Origin: Fimbriimonadaceae bacterium
GTDB lineage: Bacteria; Armatimonadota; Fimbriimonadia; Fimbriimonadales; Fimbriimonadaceae
Direction of reading: 5' to 3'
DNA length: 5,536 nt
NCBI GenBank assembly: GCA_022402505.1
Contig: JAKRSE010000393.1
Span: forward strand, 1-5,536
Positions 4,898 to 5,536 of this stretch are shown piece after piece (position 1 is the first letter of the stretch; each line of letters starts with the position of its first letter). The notes under the pieces are model-generated. The model was not told the DNA's origin. It saw only the letters and a program-made list of their open reading frames with translations, and did not search any database. Both the position numbers and the translations under genes were made by a program.

Positions 4898-5536
4898 GCC
4901 CCGACGTCCCAGCCCGCTTCCGACAAAGCCGCCCGGACCAGACGGGCAATCTCCACCGCGTTCGGAGTGTCGGAATGGAGGCAGAGGGTGTCGCAGCTCT
5001 CCGCCAGCCGGAGGGCCTGGTCGCGAATCTCCTTCTCTTCGGTCAGGAGGGCGTCCTCCCGGCTCCTCGGGACCAGCCGACCGTCATGTCTGTAACGGCG
5101 GTCCACAAAGCCCTCGCTGAGAAACCGGACGGCTGCCGCTCCCGCCGCCGTCCGGTGGAGTCCGACCGGGCTGCCGATGAGCGGAACCGGGAAGCGCAGC
5201 AGAAGAGCCGAAAGCAGCCCGGCCCCCGCCGAGCTCGAGTCGGAGTCGTGGTAGAAGGCCCCGTGCGGCTTCAAGGCCTGGGCGCCGAGGATGATGCCGC
5301 ACTGCTCGCTGAGGCTCGTCAGCATCCGCCCCGCCTCACCCTCGTCGCCCAAGTCTCGAGAGGTTCGCCCAAAGGATTCTCGGTCTGGATAGCCGGGGTG
5401 CAGCGCGACTCGAATCCCCCGCGCCCGGCACCGGGCCGCAGTCTCGCGAGCCAGATCTTCCGAGCCGGCGTGACCTCCGAGGGAGATGTTGGCGGTGGAG
5501 ATCAGCGGCAGCAGGTCGGCATCCACGGCCAGGCCC
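4894..5536 (-). CDS. pxpA: PxpA 5-oxoprolinase subunit (LamB/YcsF family), 5' end cut off
   Basis: This is the family that, with PxpB and PxpC, cleaves 5-oxoproline. Counting from a GTG at 5524-5526, visible motifs are LLPLISTANISLGGHAG (5-21), ALHPGYPDRESFGR (41-54), ALKPHGAFYHDS (84-95), SEGFVDRRYRHDGRLVPRS (137-155) and TLCLHSDTPNAVEIARLVRAAL (180-201). These follow family order, and the final helix ends normally at 4894. That GTG is probably not the start. The frame stays open to the right edge as GLAVDADLL, which aligns with the E. coli segment just after DLGEG, so roughly 15 residues, including the N-terminal Asn/Asp motif, lie outside the window. The family's usual ANIACGFHAGD reads NISLGGHAGSE here, a local divergence beside the conserved His. 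It is the first visible gene of the operon with pxpC and the ThuA-like gene. Confidence 0.92.
   Translation of the reverse strand, partial: GLAVDADLLPLISTANISLGGHAGSEDLARETAARCRARGIRVALHPGYPDRESFGRTSRDLGDEGEAGRMLTSLSEQCGIILGAQALKPHGAFYHDSDSSSAGAGLLSALLLRFPVPLIGSPVGLHRTAAGAAAVRFLSEGFVDRRYRHDGRLVPRSREDALLTEEKEIRDQALRLAESCDTLCLHSDTPNAVEIARLVRAALSEAGWDVGA

Noticed and set aside
4212..4949. Minus-strand frame of 245 codons beside pxpC, considered as a missing pxpB
   Set aside because: It is the same strand in a shifted frame, very Arg/Gly-rich, and lacks any KipI/PxpB motif. The frame with VPPGGA and TGGYP motifs is the real one.
4325..5095. Plus-strand frame of 256 codons
   Set aside because: It lies antisense to pxpC and pxpA and has low-complexity composition without a domain.
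1..5536. Search for CRISPR arrays, insertion-sequence ends, tRNA genes, riboswitches and phage genes
   Set aside because: No regularly spaced repeats, transposase, cloverleaf or phage-type genes were seen. Base composition looks even by eye, so there is no sign of a mobile island.

Overview
The window is a GC-rich bacterial stretch that is almost fully coding, with no RNA gene, insertion sequence or CRISPR array visible. The mix of a ThuA-like protein, a GH5-type glycosidase, a peptide-transporter ATPase and a LuxR-type response regulator would fit a heterotrophic, polysaccharide-using bacterium, for example of the Planctomycetota/Verrucomicrobiota type. That placement is a weak guess from gene content; no marker gene is present.

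Layout from left to right: the 3' end of an unrecognised plus-strand gene (1-222) converges on, and overlaps by 11 bp, a minus-strand DppD/OppD-type ATPase (212-1165). A 47-bp divergent spacer separates that ATPase from a plus-strand NarL/FixJ-family response regulator (1213-1875). The regulator is followed by a strong intrinsic terminator (1968-2002). A GH5-like glycosidase (2032-3039) begins about 30 bp after it, and a 71-residue HicB-like protein (3077-3292) with a good ribosome binding site follows. A minus-strand block then converges on these genes: a ThuA-like protein (3322-4122), a compact PxpC-like 5-oxoprolinase subunit (4136-4897), and a PxpA-like 5-oxoprolinase subunit (4894 to the right edge, 5' end cut off). 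The minus-strand transcription order is pxpA, pxpC, thuA-like. The first two overlap by ATGA and the third starts 13 bp later, so they look like one operon.

Functional reading: PxpA and PxpC normally act with PxpB to open 5-oxoproline to glutamate at the cost of ATP. PxpB is not between them here and PxpC is shortened, so this is either a rearranged oxoprolinase operon with pxpB beyond the right edge or a divergent derivative. The ThuA-like protein and the GH5 enzyme point to carbohydrate handling. The ATPase belongs to the oligopeptide/dipeptide importer class but has no permease or binding-protein gene next to it.

The most unusual signals are regulatory. Both the response regulator and the glycosidase have a -10-like hexamer only 7-8 nt before the ATG and no Shine-Dalgarno sequence, which suggests leaderless mRNAs. 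The 3' ends of the HicB-like and ThuA-like genes share an imperfect hairpin that contains both stop codons. I found no clearly new defence, mobile or catalytic system in the window.
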